NCBI RefSeq assembly: GCF_026191185.1
Contig: NZ_JAPHOV010000001.1
Span: 739,001-803,000, forward strand
DNA: 64,000 nt
Source: Legionella sp. PATHC032
GTDB lineage: Bacteria > Pseudomonadota > Gammaproteobacteria > Legionellales > Legionellaceae
Direction: 5' to 3'
Under the pieces are notes generated by a model. That model was given only the letters and a program-made list of their open reading frames with translations. It did no database searches and was not told where the DNA came from. The position numbers were made by a program, and so were the translations under genes. Below are positions 48,220 through 57,938 of this stretch, piece by piece (the stretch's first letter is position 1; the number at the start of each line of letters is the position of its first letter).

Positions 48220-48981
48220 GTGTATCTCATTACTGGCGGTGGTAGTGGCATAGGAAAAGCTTTGGCATTTGCTTTGGCAAAGCGCAATAAGCAGGTGCTC
48301 ATAGTAGGGCGCAGGGAAAATTTATTGCAAGAAACTGCTTCTTTGTCTTCAAATATTAATTATTTATGTGCCGATGTTTCTACTCCTCAAGGCAGAGAGT
48401 TAATCAAATCCAGTTTAAGTACCATTCCTCAAATTAATGGCTTGATAAACAATGCGGGAACGCTGGAGCCTACACTTCTTTTAAAGGATGTTTCTTTTGC
48501 TGAGTGGCATCAGGCATTAAATACCAATATAGACGCGGCACTTTTCTTGCCGCAACTCCTGTATGATAAATTGTCAGGAGGCCGAGTGTTAAATGTTGGA
48601 TCAGCTGCTGCTTATTTTCCTATCAAAGGATGGGGAACCTATTGTGTATCGAAAGCGGCCTTGTCTATGTTAACACGATGCTGGCAGCTTGAATCCGATT
48701 CACCTGTCTTTACTAGTGTGATGCCTGGAATTATCGATACTCATATGCAGGCAATAGCTAGAAACGGGCTTAATCTTGACCCGGAACAGGTCAATTTTTA
48801 CAGGCGCTTAAAAGAACATAATCGTTTGATATCACCCGAGACAGTAGCAGAATTTTTTATTTGGCTGCTGTTGGATATTGATAAAAAAACGTATGTATCC
48901 AAAGAGTGGGATATATATGACACAACTCACCACTCTGCCTGGTTGAAACCGCCTCACCAGGTACTTCATTGGGAATTTTAA
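48220..48981 (+). CDS. Short-chain dehydrogenase/reductase
   Basis: About 253 residues from the GTG at 48220. The SDR cofactor loop [10 protein letters not shown] is directly at the N-terminus, as usual. NNAG, the catalytic Ser in NVGSAAAYF, and YCVSKAAL (Tyr-x-x-x-Lys) complete the active site. It overlaps hutI by one base (TAATG), so the two are cotranslated. It is not one of the four known histidine-degradation enzymes, so its place in the hut operon is a puzzle; it may use a related metabolite, or be an unrelated passenger. The start is uncertain (ATG 48172 is the alternative). Confidence 0.82.
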   Translation: MYLITGGGSGIGKALAFALAKRNKQVLIVGRRENLLQETASLSSNINYLCADVSTPQGRELIKSSLSTIPQINGLINNAGTLEPTLLLKDVSFAEWHQALNTNIDAALFLPQLLYDKLSGGRVLNVGSAAAYFPIKGWGTYCVSKAALSMLTRCWQLESDSPVFTSVMPGIIDTHMQAIARNGLNLDPEQVNFYRRLKEHNRLISPETVAEFFIWLLLDIDKKTYVSKEWDIYDTTHHSAWLKPPHQVLHWEF

Positions 48982-50192
48982 TGTTTGCCTGTGATGAATT
49001 ATTGCTCAATGCCAGCACAATCGATACCAAAGGGTTACAACTTTCTAATCAGGCGATTGCTATAAGAAAAGGCAGGATAGAGTGGTGTGGCTCTGAGGAT
49101 CAATTACCTGTCCATTTTCAGGAAAGTGCCAAATCAAAAAAGGATTGTTACGGCCAATTAATTACACCAGGATTAATTGATTGTCATACTCATTTGGTTT
49201 ATGCAGGCCACAGGGCGGCAGAGTTTCGATTAAAATTGCAAGGCGTTAGTTACGCTGATATTGCCAAATCAGGTGGGGGCATATTATCAACAGTACAAAT
49301 GACGCGAGATGCTTCTGAAGAAGAATTAATTAGTCAATCATTGCCAAGACTTCTTGCGTTAAAAAATGAAGGGGTTACTACTGTTGAAATTAAGTCGGGC
49401 TACGGCCTTGATTTGCAAAATGAATTGAAAATGCTCAGAGTGGCCAGGCAGTTAGGGGAAATGGCTGGAGTACGGGTAAAAACCACGTTTCTGGGGGCAC
49501 ATGCTGTAGGTCCTGAGTTTAAAGGAAATAGCCAGGCTTATGTCGATTTTCTTTGTAATGAAATGTTGCCTGCAGCTAAAAATATGGATTTGGTGGATGC
49601 GGTGGATGTTTTTTGTGAGTCTATCGCTTTTTCCATACGGCAGACCGAGCAAATTTTTCAAGCTGCTAAAGATTTAAATTTACCGATAAAATGTCATGCT
49701 GAACAATTGTCTAACATGGGGGCCAGCACTTTGGCTGCACGTTACGGCGCATTATCCTGTGATCATCTGGAGTTTTTGGATGAAAATGGCGCATTAAGTA
49801 TGATAAAAGCCAATACGGTTGCAGTTTTACTTCCTGGCGCCTTTTATTTTCTTAGAGAAAAGCGAAAACCACCTGTTGATTTATTGCGTCAGGTTGGTGT
49901 TGGTATGGCCATTGCCACGGATTCTAACCCGGGTTCCTCTCCAACGACTTCTTTGTTATTGATGATGAGTATGGCTTGCCAATTTTTCGCTATGTCTATA
50001 CCTGAAGTTTTATCTGCAGTAACGTATCAGGCTTCCAGAGCTTTAGGAATGGAAAAGGATATTGGGAGCATTGAAGCAGGCAAGATTGCTGATTTGGTTT
50101 TATGGTCTATAAAAGATAGCGCTGCGCTATGTTATTATTTCGCTTATCCGTTACCTCATCAAACGATGGTGGCTGGTGAATGGGTATCCTGA
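48981..50192 (+). CDS. hutI: Imidazolonepropionase
   Basis: Opens the ring of imidazolone propionate to give formimidoylglutamate, the third step of histidine breakdown. It is a zinc amidohydrolase of 403 residues. The metal-binding [12 protein letters not shown] is near residue 67, [10 protein letters not shown] carries the third histidine, and ATDSNPGS carries the catalytic aspartate; GYGL and FLGAHAV are also typical of HutI. The ATG at 48981 overlaps the dehydrogenase stop; a TTG at 48969 is less likely. Its product is the substrate of HutG, encoded divergently across the gap. Confidence 0.95.
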   Translation: MFACDELLLNASTIDTKGLQLSNQAIAIRKGRIEWCGSEDQLPVHFQESAKSKKDCYGQLITPGLIDCHTHLVYAGHRAAEFRLKLQGVSYADIAKSGGGILSTVQMTRDASEEELISQSLPRLLALKNEGVTTVEIKSGYGLDLQNELKMLRVARQLGEMAGVRVKTTFLGAHAVGPEFKGNSQAYVDFLCNEMLPAAKNMDLVDAVDVFCESIAFSIRQTEQIFQAAKDLNLPIKCHAEQLSNMGASTLAARYGALSCDHLEFLDENGALSMIKANTVAVLLPGAFYFLREKRKPPVDLLRQVGVGMAIATDSNPGSSPTTSLLLMMSMACQFFAMSIPEVLSAVTYQASRALGMEKDIGSIEAGKIADLVLWSIKDSAALCYYFAYPLPHQTMVAGEWVS

Positions 50193-50218
50193 GAGGATTA
50201 CTTGATTGGAGATAAACA

Positions 50219-50914
50219 ATGCCGATACAAATGAATTTAATCAATAAAATTGGCCTGATGTTTGGGCTATTATTTTATTCGTTTCTTGCTTCTGCGATTA
50301 CAACAGAAGTTATTAAAAAAGAAACAGCGGAGTATTTGCTGGATATAAAATACCCTCAGGGATTTCAAAGTAACGGAGTCAATCAGGCGGTAAAGGAATT
50401 TATCACTAATCAGCAAAAGAGTTTTATGAATGAATTATCTGAAGATGCTGATACTCCTGCAGATGCTCCAGGTAAAACCGGTTTAAATATTACATATGCT
50501 ATTCCTTACCAATCAACTAATGCCCTAAGTGTTCGATTTAATATTTCCATCTATCATCGAGGAGCTGCTCATCCCTCAAATGCAGTAAAGGTACTTAACT
50601 TTATCAAGAATCAGCCTGTACAATTGTCTGATTTATTTGTTCCAGGTTCCGATTATTTGCAGCCAATCGCTGATCTGGCTAAAAAAGAAATCACAGCCAA
50701 GAAGATTTCAGATGAAAACTGGATTAAAGAAGGAACGAAACCGACACAGGAAAATTATAGTATTTGGCATTTTACCAAAAAAGGGATTGCTATTGTTTTT
50801 AATACATACCAGGTGGCAGCTTATGTTTATGGAGAGCAAACAGTGGATATCCCATTATCACTAATTTCTGCTATGGTAAAACCAGAAATTTCCAAAGCAG
50901 TGTGGGGTAATTGA
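50219..50914 (+). CDS. Exported DUF3298 (RsiV/PdaC-type) protein
   Basis: A 231-residue protein with a signal peptide (hydrophobic to about residue 25, FLASAITTE cleavage). Its C-terminal half has the DUF4163/DUF3298 pattern: YPQGFQSNGVNQAVKEFI, then YHRGAAHPSN, FVPGSDYLQPIADLA, and GIAIVFNTYQVAAYVYGEQTVDIPLS. In relatives this fold occurs in lysozyme-binding anti-sigma factors (RsiV) and in peptidoglycan deacetylases as an accessory domain; here no other domain is present. It overlaps the OPT transporter gene, the ATG of which lies in its stop codon, so it may act with that transporter. Confidence 0.82.
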   Translation: MPIQMNLINKIGLMFGLLFYSFLASAITTEVIKKETAEYLLDIKYPQGFQSNGVNQAVKEFITNQQKSFMNELSEDADTPADAPGKTGLNITYAIPYQSTNALSVRFNISIYHRGAAHPSNAVKVLNFIKNQPVQLSDLFVPGSDYLQPIADLAKKEITAKKISDENWIKEGTKPTQENYSIWHFTKKGIAIVFNTYQVAAYVYGEQTVDIPLSLISAMVKPEISKAVWGN

Positions 50915-52914
50915 TGTCTGATACTCCATTTATTGCAGCGAATAAAAAAGTAGCTGAACTCACTTTTAGAGTGATTATTCTGGCGATAATTTTGACCGTT
51001 CTACTGGCGATGTCTAATGCTTATCTGGCGCTTAAACTCGGTATATTAACTTCCGCTTCAATTCCCGCCGCTATTATTTCCATGGGGATTTTGCGGTTTT
51101 TTAAAAATTCAACCATTCTTGAAAACAATGCCGTACAGACAGCAGCATCTGCTGGTGAGGCTGTTGCAGGCGGTATCGTTTACACTATTCCTGCGCTCAT
51201 TATCATCGGGTTTTGGAACCACTTTGATTACGTCACTAATTTTTTTATTGCTGTTTGTGGAGGAGTACTGGGAGTTTTGTTTTCTATTCCTTTGCGTCGC
51301 ATTCTTGTTAATGATCAAAGCCTCAAATTTCCTGAAGGAAGAGCAATTGCAGAAGTTTTGAAATCTTCAGCAGACAAGGTGGGTATTAAAGACATTTTTC
51401 TTGGCGGGCTTGTAGGTGGGCTTCTCGAGTTATTACAAATTGGTTTCAAAGTAATCGCCAGCAGCTGGAATTATTGGTTTGCTGTAAAACGTTCTCTATT
51501 TGGTTTGGGCGCTGGCTTCTCTGCAACCATGATAGGCGCAGGCTATCTCGTTGGTCACGATATGGCAATAAGCATTTTTCTTGGGGCAGTCATTTCATGG
51601 TTGATTGCTTTGCCAATAGCCAGTCAATTTTATCCTGATTTTTTAAACCAGTACCCCGCAGAACAAGCAGCCACTTTGTTATGGAATAGTGAAATGCGCT
51701 ATTTAGGGATAGGAGCCATGCTGTTTGCCGGTATTTGGACCTTTATAAAATTAGTGAAACCACTCACCAGAAGTGTCAAGACATCATTCAGAACTTATAT
51801 TTCCAAGAGCAAGTTCAGAGAACAATATCCTCGCACTGAAAAAGATATTCCCATGCCATTTATATTGATGGGCGTTGGTCTGATGGCTGGAATACTGTTT
51901 TTGTTCTTTCAAATCATTTTTCCATTAGGGCAGGTGGGACTGGATAATGATTTTTCACCAACCATTGTATTTATTGGTGTTATTTATGTTCTAGTCGTCG
52001 GTTTTTTATTCTCAGTGATTACAGCTTATTTTTCCGGAATGGTAGGAGTCACTGCAAGTCCCGGGAGTTCAGTGGTTATCTCGGGTATGCTTTTTGCTGC
52101 ATGGCTATTGGTTTCAGCAGTTAATCATCTATTGCCCCTTCCATTAAGTCCACAACAAATTCAAGCTGCGGAAGCTATTACTATTATTATCGGTGCGGTA
52201 GTCACAGGCATAGCTGCTATCGCTAATGACAATACCCAAGACTTAAAAGTAGGTCAATTAGTTGGGGCTACCCCATGGAAACAGGAGGTGATGTTGCTAC
52301 TTGGTGTTGTTATATCTGCTTTGGTTATTCCTCCTGTGATGCAGATTTTATTTAATGTCTATGGTATAGCCGGAGTAATGCCACGTGCTGGAATGGATGT
52401 AACGCAATCGTTGCCTGCCCCGACTGCCGCATTAATGGCAGCCATCACTGAAGCAGTATTTAGAAACTCATTGCCCTGGAATATGATGTTGGCTGGTTCA
52501 TGTATTATTTTATTGGCTATTTTTCTCAATCGAATTTTAAATATCAAACGCTTTCTTAATTTATCTATTTTAGGTATTGCCATTGGCATGTATTTACCTC
52601 TTTCTTCTTCGGTCCCTTTATTTATTGGAGGAATGATTGCTTTATTTGTTCAAAATCGTTTAGTGCGGGTGAAAATTAACTCGGAAGAATCTACCAATAG
52701 AAAGCAAAAAGGCACTCTTATTGCCTGTGGCCTGGTTGCTGGATCAGCGATTATGGATGTGCTACTGGCTATACCGTTTTCTATTTTTCATAGCCCTGAT
52801 GCTTTACAGCTGGTAGGAGCATCATGGAAACAATGTGGAGTGTATTTAGGAGTATTTTCTACTTTGCTTTTAGCATGGTGGATAAGTCATCGTGTCTGTA
52901 GAAGCAAAATTTGA
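50914..52914 (+). CDS. OPT-family oligopeptide transporter
   Basis: A membrane protein of 666 residues with about 14-16 helices, of the OPT family (oligopeptide or metal-chelate uptake). Typical stretches are AYLALKLGILTSASIPAAIIS near the N-terminus, NNAVQTAASAGEAVAGGIVYTIPALII, EGRAIAEVLKSS and GVTASPGSSVVISG; the conserved sequence AIANDNTQDLKVGQLVGATPWKQE near residue 430 is a family signature. The start is the ATG at 50914 that overlaps the previous stop. It may help use host peptides. Substrate not determinable. Confidence 0.93.
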   Translation: MSDTPFIAANKKVAELTFRVIILAIILTVLLAMSNAYLALKLGILTSASIPAAIISMGILRFFKNSTILENNAVQTAASAGEAVAGGIVYTIPALIIIGFWNHFDYVTNFFIAVCGGVLGVLFSIPLRRILVNDQSLKFPEGRAIAEVLKSSADKVGIKDIFLGGLVGGLLELLQIGFKVIASSWNYWFAVKRSLFGLGAGFSATMIGAGYLVGHDMAISIFLGAVISWLIALPIASQFYPDFLNQYPAEQAATLLWNSEMRYLGIGAMLFAGIWTFIKLVKPLTRSVKTSFRTYISKSKFREQYPRTEKDIPMPFILMGVGLMAGILFLFFQIIFPLGQVGLDNDFSPTIVFIGVIYVLVVGFLFSVITAYFSGMVGVTASPGSSVVISGMLFAAWLLVSAVNHLLPLPLSPQQIQAAEAITIIIGAVVTGIAAIANDNTQDLKVGQLVGATPWKQEVMLLLGVVISALVIPPVMQILFNVYGIAGVMPRAGMDVTQSLPAPTAALMAAITEAVFRNSLPWNMMLAGSCIILLAIFLNRILNIKRFLNLSILGIAIGMYLPLSSSVPLFIGGMIALFVQNRLVRVKINSEESTNRKQKGTLIACGLVAGSAIMDVLLAIPFSIFHSPDALQLVGASWKQCGVYLGVFSTLLLAWWISHRVCRSKI

Positions 52915-53010
52915 GCTCAATGATGAGGTCATTTTGATCGTTTTACATCTTTTGTCATAGGTTGTGCTGCACTCGTGAGCAGCCTACCTTAAAGGTGTTT
53001 CTTTGGATAT

Positions 53011-53472
53011 TTATTGAATCCCAAACCATCCCCCAGTATCGCCGCCTGCCCAACAACTGTTATTTTGACAGGCAGGAATCTTTTCAGCACAAAGCTGTTT
53101 AAATTGATAGGCAGCACTGATGTCTTGATTTTTATATCCATCAGGTTGGCAAATTCGGGCATCATATTGTCCTTTGACTCGAATTTGTCCCATGACAGAA
53201 ATGGTTGGGGAAATGGCGTAGACACCTGTATTATGGGAATAACAAGCAATATAGCATCCTGGATAATCTGCATAGCTGTTGTCGGTTGGTAAGAGTACCT
53301 TTTTTGCTCCCGGGTAAGGATGATTGACAACTCCAGATCCCTCAATGACGTAAACAGGAAATGGTGAAGGGAGCAGATTTTTATTTGAGTCGGGAATATT
53401 CTCAGATAGATCAATAGCGAAAGAGCTCGTAATTAATAAAACACCTGGAATAATATACAGCATTTTTTTCAT
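53011..53472 (-). CDS. Small exported cysteine-containing protein
   Basis: I do not recognise this 153-residue protein. The start at 53472 has a GGAGAG site 8 bases upstream and gives a clear signal peptide (MKKMLYIIPGVLLITSSFA). The mature part has six cysteines, arranged as PGCYIACYSH, ARICQPDG, QLCAEKIPACQNNSCWAGG, which suggests two or three disulfide bonds and a small stable secreted domain. It ends GGDTGGWFGIQ. It stands alone on the minus strand between the OPT gene and the dicarboxylate symporter. A role outside the cell is likely; the function is unknown. Confidence 0.72.
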   Translation of the reverse strand: MKKMLYIIPGVLLITSSFAIDLSENIPDSNKNLLPSPFPVYVIEGSGVVNHPYPGAKKVLLPTDNSYADYPGCYIACYSHNTGVYAISPTISVMGQIRVKGQYDARICQPDGYKNQDISAAYQFKQLCAEKIPACQNNSCWAGGDTGGWFGIQ

Positions 53473-53562
53473 TACTATTCTCTCCAAAGGCAATGGCTTA
53501 ATATTGCGTATTCAGGATTATAAAAGTTTAATATGTGATTTTTGTATTAAACATATCTTAGA

Positions 53563-54810
53563 TTATAGGTTATTTTCATGTGAGGATATGAGAAACCAAT
53601 TTTTACCTTCGACCAGACGTGCAATCATCATGCCGCAAGCACTGTTGCTTGTTACGTTGACCATTGTCGCTATGGGATCAATGATTATACTAATGGCAGC
53701 AACGGCAATTAAGACAGAAGGTGGAAAACCATACACTGACAAAATTAACAATTCTCCCAGCATCCCTCCGCTAGGAATAGCTCCCATCACTGTTCCCACC
53801 AGCAAAGAAACCCCCAATGCCATCAAAAGAACGGGCAAGCTGGTAAAAGGCAAATGAAATATCCCAAATAAAAAGGCAATTTTAAAAATACCACCCATGA
53901 CTGATCCATCTTTATGAATTATGGAGCCTAAGGGGATTGATGTTTCATAGATTTCAGCCGGAATACGCATGGATTTGGTTGCTATTAAATTGGCAGGAAT
54001 ACTGGCAGCACTACTACAAGTTGCTATGGAGGTTGCTGCAGGCAGGAAAATGTTTTTCCAGAATAGTTGGACACCCTGGAATTTTCCCGCCAAATAAGCA
54101 TAGGCAGTTAACGCAAAGAAAAAGTAGAGCACTGAAGCGGTATAGTAGAGTATGGCAATGCGTAAATAATTTCCCATTAATTGGGGGCCAATTTCACTTA
54201 CTATCACTGCAAAGTAGGCAAAAAAACCGATAGGAGCGTAATACATAACCAGCCGAAATACTGACATGAATACCTCTTCTCCTGCTTTTAAGAAGGAATT
54301 AAAAATGCTTCCTTTGTCTTTGGAATGGGCTACTGCTAGTCCTACCAAGATTGAGAACAGGATTAATGCCAGAATATGCTCATGAGAGAATAATTTTGAA
54401 AATTCAGGTACAGTAAAAATTTCTATCAATCGATCCGGGAGATTTGTCGGAGAGAGTTGCTTTGAACTTTCCAAGAGAACAGGCATGTTTTGTTCCGGAG
54501 GGAAAAGTAAAACTACGAAAAGGGCATAAACTGCAGCGATTATGCCTGTAAATAAGAATACTACTGTCATTGAGTAGAATATTTTACCTAACTTGCCAAT
54601 GGAACCAGTTCTTGCGATGGCTGAAGATACACTGAAAAAAATAAGAGGGACGATGGTAGTAAAAATCAAATTAAGAAAAATATCGCCAAAGGGTTTTAAC
54701 CAGGCAACGTTTTGATTAAAGGCGTATCCTGTTAAACCCCCAAATAAAATAGATAACAGCAAAATGATAGGGAAAATATAGGATTTAAGCGTATTGAATT
54801 GAGTTGCCAC
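53563..54810 (-). CDS. Dicarboxylate/amino-acid:cation symporter (DAACS)
   Basis: A 415-residue member of the GltP/DctA family, which takes up glutamate, aspartate or C4-dicarboxylates with protons or sodium. The hairpin motif AATSIATCSSAASIPANL and the transmembrane segment near the end (VNVTSNSACGMMIARLVEG) contain the substrate-binding residues. There are about 8 helices with the typical re-entrant loops. The arginine that marks acidic amino-acid carriers cannot be placed confidently, so glutamate, aspartate or serine/threonine remain possible. It follows valS on the same strand by about 120 bases. Confidence 0.9.
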   Translation of the reverse strand: MATQFNTLKSYIFPIILLLSILFGGLTGYAFNQNVAWLKPFGDIFLNLIFTTIVPLIFFSVSSAIARTGSIGKLGKIFYSMTVVFLFTGIIAAVYALFVVLLFPPEQNMPVLLESSKQLSPTNLPDRLIEIFTVPEFSKLFSHEHILALILFSILVGLAVAHSKDKGSIFNSFLKAGEEVFMSVFRLVMYYAPIGFFAYFAVIVSEIGPQLMGNYLRIAILYYTASVLYFFFALTAYAYLAGKFQGVQLFWKNIFLPAATSIATCSSAASIPANLIATKSMRIPAEIYETSIPLGSIIHKDGSVMGGIFKIAFLFGIFHLPFTSLPVLLMALGVSLLVGTVMGAIPSGGMLGELLILSVYGFPPSVLIAVAAISIIIDPIATMVNVTSNSACGMMIARLVEGKNWFLISSHENNL

Positions 54811-54856
54811 GAGAAGACGTCCTTTCTTTAAAATAATCTGGTTTGTGCCATTTGTT

Positions 54857-54907
54857 CCTTACAGTCACGTATAGAATGATGATTTAAGTTGAGCCATGAC
54901 TGTAAGG
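54857..54907. repeat. Perfect 11-bp inverted repeat between valS and the symporter gene
   Basis: CCTTACAGTCA at 54857-54867 is the exact reverse complement of TGACTGTAAGG at 54897-54907, with 29 bases between. No T-run follows. It could be a transcript-end structure or an operator; the sequence alone does not decide. Confidence 0.4.
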
Positions 54908-54931
54908 AGGATGTTACCAAGGATCATTGAG

Positions 54932-57697
54932 TTATAATGACTCAATCCTGACTTTATGTTGCAAAAGTTTATCTTTAGCGAGTCGAGCCTGAGCTAATTT
55001 TTCTTTTTCTTTGGCAATGATTTCTTCAGGTGCTTTATCAGTGAATTTAGGGTTATTTAATTTACCCTGAGCCAGATCGATGTCTTTATTCAATTTGGCA
55101 AGTTCTTTATTCAGTCTTGATAACTCTGCTTCCTTATCAATCAAATCTGCCATTGGAATCAACAGCTCAATTTCACCCAATACCGCAGTTGCTGAAACAG
55201 GAACCTTCTCATCAGGAGCAAGATAATTAATGTTGTCTATCTTGCTTAGCGTCTTGAGTATTTTTTCATATTTTGCGATACGCTCCTTTAATTCAGGAGT
55301 GATATTGCGTATATATAAAGGTATTAACTTGGCGGGTGAGATAGACATTTCACTGCGGATGGTTCGTAGTGATTGAATGGCTGACTTTAACCAATCCAAC
55401 TCTTCCTCTATAGCGGGATTTATGAATTCCTCGTTGACTTTGGGATAAGCGCTCAGCATGATACTGATCCCATTTTCACTGGTAAATTTGGTGGTTTTTT
55501 GCCAAATTTCTTCTGTAATAAATGGCATCAGAGGATGAAGAAGCTTTAATATTTGATCCAGAACATGAATTAAAGTTCTTCGCGTACCTCTTTTCATGGC
55601 GCTTAAAGCCTGTTCATCTTGTAATATAGGCTTGGATAATTCTAAATACCAGTCGCAGTACTCGTGCCAGACAAATTCGTATAGCGTATTAGCCAGAAGA
55701 TCAAACCGGTAGGTTTCAAAATAATGATGCACCTTACTCACTGTATTTTGCAGACGGGATAGTATCCATTGATCAGCTGGGCTGTACTGAAATGCTCCAT
55801 CCCCAAAATCAATTTGCTCTTCGTCTGTATTTAATAAGACATAGCGGGCTGCGTTCCATAATTTATTGCAAAAATTTCTATATCCTTCAACTCGCCCTAA
55901 ATCAAAACGCACATTACGCCCTGTTGAGGCAAGAGAGCAGTAAGTGAATCGCAGTGCGTCTGTTCCATAAGCACTGATTCCTTCAGGAAATTCTTTACGA
56001 GTGGCTTTTGTGATTCTGTCACGAACCGAGTTTAACATCAGGTTAGAAGTTCGTTTGGCTATTAAAGAATCCAGATCAATTCCATCTACAATATCTAGTG
56101 GATCCAGGACATTTCCTTTGGATTTGGACATCTTATGCCCTTCACTGTCGCGAATCAAACCAGTTATAAAGACTTCTTTAAAAGGAATTTTTCCGGTGAA
56201 CTTTAGTCCCATCATGATCATACGGGCAACCCAGAAAAATATAATGTCAAATCCGGTGACCAGTACAGAAGTAGGATAAAATTGATCTAATTCCGGAGTA
56301 CGTTCAGGCCAGCCTAATGTTGAAAAAGGCCATAGAGCCGATGAAAACCAAGTGTCCAGAACATCTTCATCTTGCTTCAGGGGAGTAGATTGATCAATTT
56401 TATATTTGAAACGAACGTCATTTTCACTGTAACCTACATAAATATTACCATGATTATCATACCACGCAGGAATTCTATGTCCCCACCATAATTGGCGGCT
56501 GATACACCAGTCTTCGATATTATCCATCCATTGAAAATAGGTTTTATCCCAAGTCTCGGGAATAAAGCGGATATCTCCCTTTTTTACAGCGGCGATAGCG
56601 GGTTCTGCCAACGGTTTGGTTTTGACATACCATTGATCAGTTAATAAAGGTTCGATGATCACATTCGATTTTTCACCTCGAGGCACTTTTAATTTGTGAG
56701 GTTCTGTTTTCGCCAGTAGGCCTTCGTTTTCCAAATCTTTAATGATTTGTTCTCGGGCAACAAATCTATCCATCCCTTGATATTTTAAGGGAGCGTTTTT
56801 ATTGATTGTCCCTTTCTTTGTTAAAATATTGATTTGTGGTAATTGATGACGTTTGCCTACTTCATGATCGTTAAAATCATGTGCAGGGGTAATTTTTACA
56901 CACCCACTGCCAAATTCCTTGTCAACGTATTCATCCGCAATCACGGGTATTGTTCTACCACATAAGGGCAGATGAACCTGTTTTCCAATAAGATGTCTGA
57001 AACGTGGATCATCGGGATGAACGGCAACAGCGCAATCACCGAGTAAAGTTTCGGGGCGTGTGGTGGCAACTATTAGAAACTCTTTGGAATCAACAACAGG
57101 ATAACGAATGTGCCAAAGAAAACCATCTTCTTCTTCAGAGAGAACTTCAAGATCTGAAACAGCGGTGCCCAGTTTGGGATCCCAATTCACCAGGCGGGTT
57201 CCTCGGTAAATAAGACCTTCTTCATAAAGCTGTACAAATACCTTTTGTACGGCAGCAGACAATCCTTCATCCATGGTGAAACGTTCTCGACTCCAATCTA
57301 CGGAAGCGCCTAAACGTCTCATTTGTTGGGTGATGGTGTTACCGGACTCTTCTTTCCATTGCCACACCTTATCCAGAAATTGTTCACGAGTGAGATCTTT
57401 TCTGGATATGCCTTGGGCTTCCAGTTGACGCTCTACAACAAGTTGAGTTGAGATGCCAGCATGATCGGTTCCTGGTTGCCATAATGTTTTATCACCAAGC
57501 ATGCGATGATATCTGGTTAATGCATCCATTATGGTGTGTTGAAAACCGTGTCCCATATGAAGGCTTCCTGTTACATTAGGAGGCGGAAGCATAATACAAA
57601 ATCGTTTACCCTCACCACGTGGTTGAAAGTAATGATGACTTTCCCATTTTTTATAAATGGCTTGTTCTATTGCTTCCGGAGAGTAAGTTTTGTCCAT
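54932..57697 (-). CDS. valS: Valyl-tRNA synthetase
   Basis: Charges tRNA-Val. It is a class I enzyme of 921 residues, within the bacterial range. The HIGH motif is [13 protein letters not shown] and KMSKS is [10 protein letters not shown]; the CP1 editing domain has [10 protein letters not shown]. The C-terminal 65 residues form the coiled-coil arm of ValRS ([22 protein letters not shown]). The initiator [15 protein letters not shown] is typical. Complete and apparently functional. Confidence 0.97.
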   Translation of the reverse strand: MDKTYSPEAIEQAIYKKWESHHYFQPRGEGKRFCIMLPPPNVTGSLHMGHGFQHTIMDALTRYHRMLGDKTLWQPGTDHAGISTQLVVERQLEAQGISRKDLTREQFLDKVWQWKEESGNTITQQMRRLGASVDWSRERFTMDEGLSAAVQKVFVQLYEEGLIYRGTRLVNWDPKLGTAVSDLEVLSEEEDGFLWHIRYPVVDSKEFLIVATTRPETLLGDCAVAVHPDDPRFRHLIGKQVHLPLCGRTIPVIADEYVDKEFGSGCVKITPAHDFNDHEVGKRHQLPQINILTKKGTINKNAPLKYQGMDRFVAREQIIKDLENEGLLAKTEPHKLKVPRGEKSNVIIEPLLTDQWYVKTKPLAEPAIAAVKKGDIRFIPETWDKTYFQWMDNIEDWCISRQLWWGHRIPAWYDNHGNIYVGYSENDVRFKYKIDQSTPLKQDEDVLDTWFSSALWPFSTLGWPERTPELDQFYPTSVLVTGFDIIFFWVARMIMMGLKFTGKIPFKEVFITGLIRDSEGHKMSKSKGNVLDPLDIVDGIDLDSLIAKRTSNLMLNSVRDRITKATRKEFPEGISAYGTDALRFTYCSLASTGRNVRFDLGRVEGYRNFCNKLWNAARYVLLNTDEEQIDFGDGAFQYSPADQWILSRLQNTVSKVHHYFETYRFDLLANTLYEFVWHEYCDWYLELSKPILQDEQALSAMKRGTRRTLIHVLDQILKLLHPLMPFITEEIWQKTTKFTSENGISIMLSAYPKVNEEFINPAIEEELDWLKSAIQSLRTIRSEMSISPAKLIPLYIRNITPELKERIAKYEKILKTLSKIDNINYLAPDEKVPVSATAVLGEIELLIPMADLIDKEAELSRLNKELAKLNKDIDLAQGKLNNPKFTDKAPEEIIAKEKEKLAQARLAKDKLLQHKVRIESL

Positions 57698-57938
57698 TAT
57701 CGTATAGCCTGTACTGGTAAAAACTCACAATTTTATCATAGAGTATGGGAATTTAGCCATTTTAAAAAAACAGGAACTCAGGAAAAAAAATCGTTATAGT
57801 CCCTTCAGTTTTAAATGGCCGATTTTCTATTGACTGCTGCTTGTCAGTTGCATCTGCAAAGTCTTCGGACGAGCCGAGTCATGCAGCCGTTTGACGAGTT
57901 ATTTAAAGATTAATAAGACTTACGAAAAAATCCAAGGT

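Noticed and set aside
53504..53857. A 117-codon plus-strand open frame
   Set aside because: It is antisense to the conserved end of the dicarboxylate symporter and has no signal of its own.
54926..54945. Small hairpin overlapping the valS stop codon
   Set aside because: Only 6 base pairs and no T-run; too weak to call a terminator.
57698..57938. Possible regulatory leader (T-box or attenuator) upstream of valS
   Set aside because: No T-box sequence or valine-rich leader peptide was found; the 241 bases hold no gene or clear structure that I can support.
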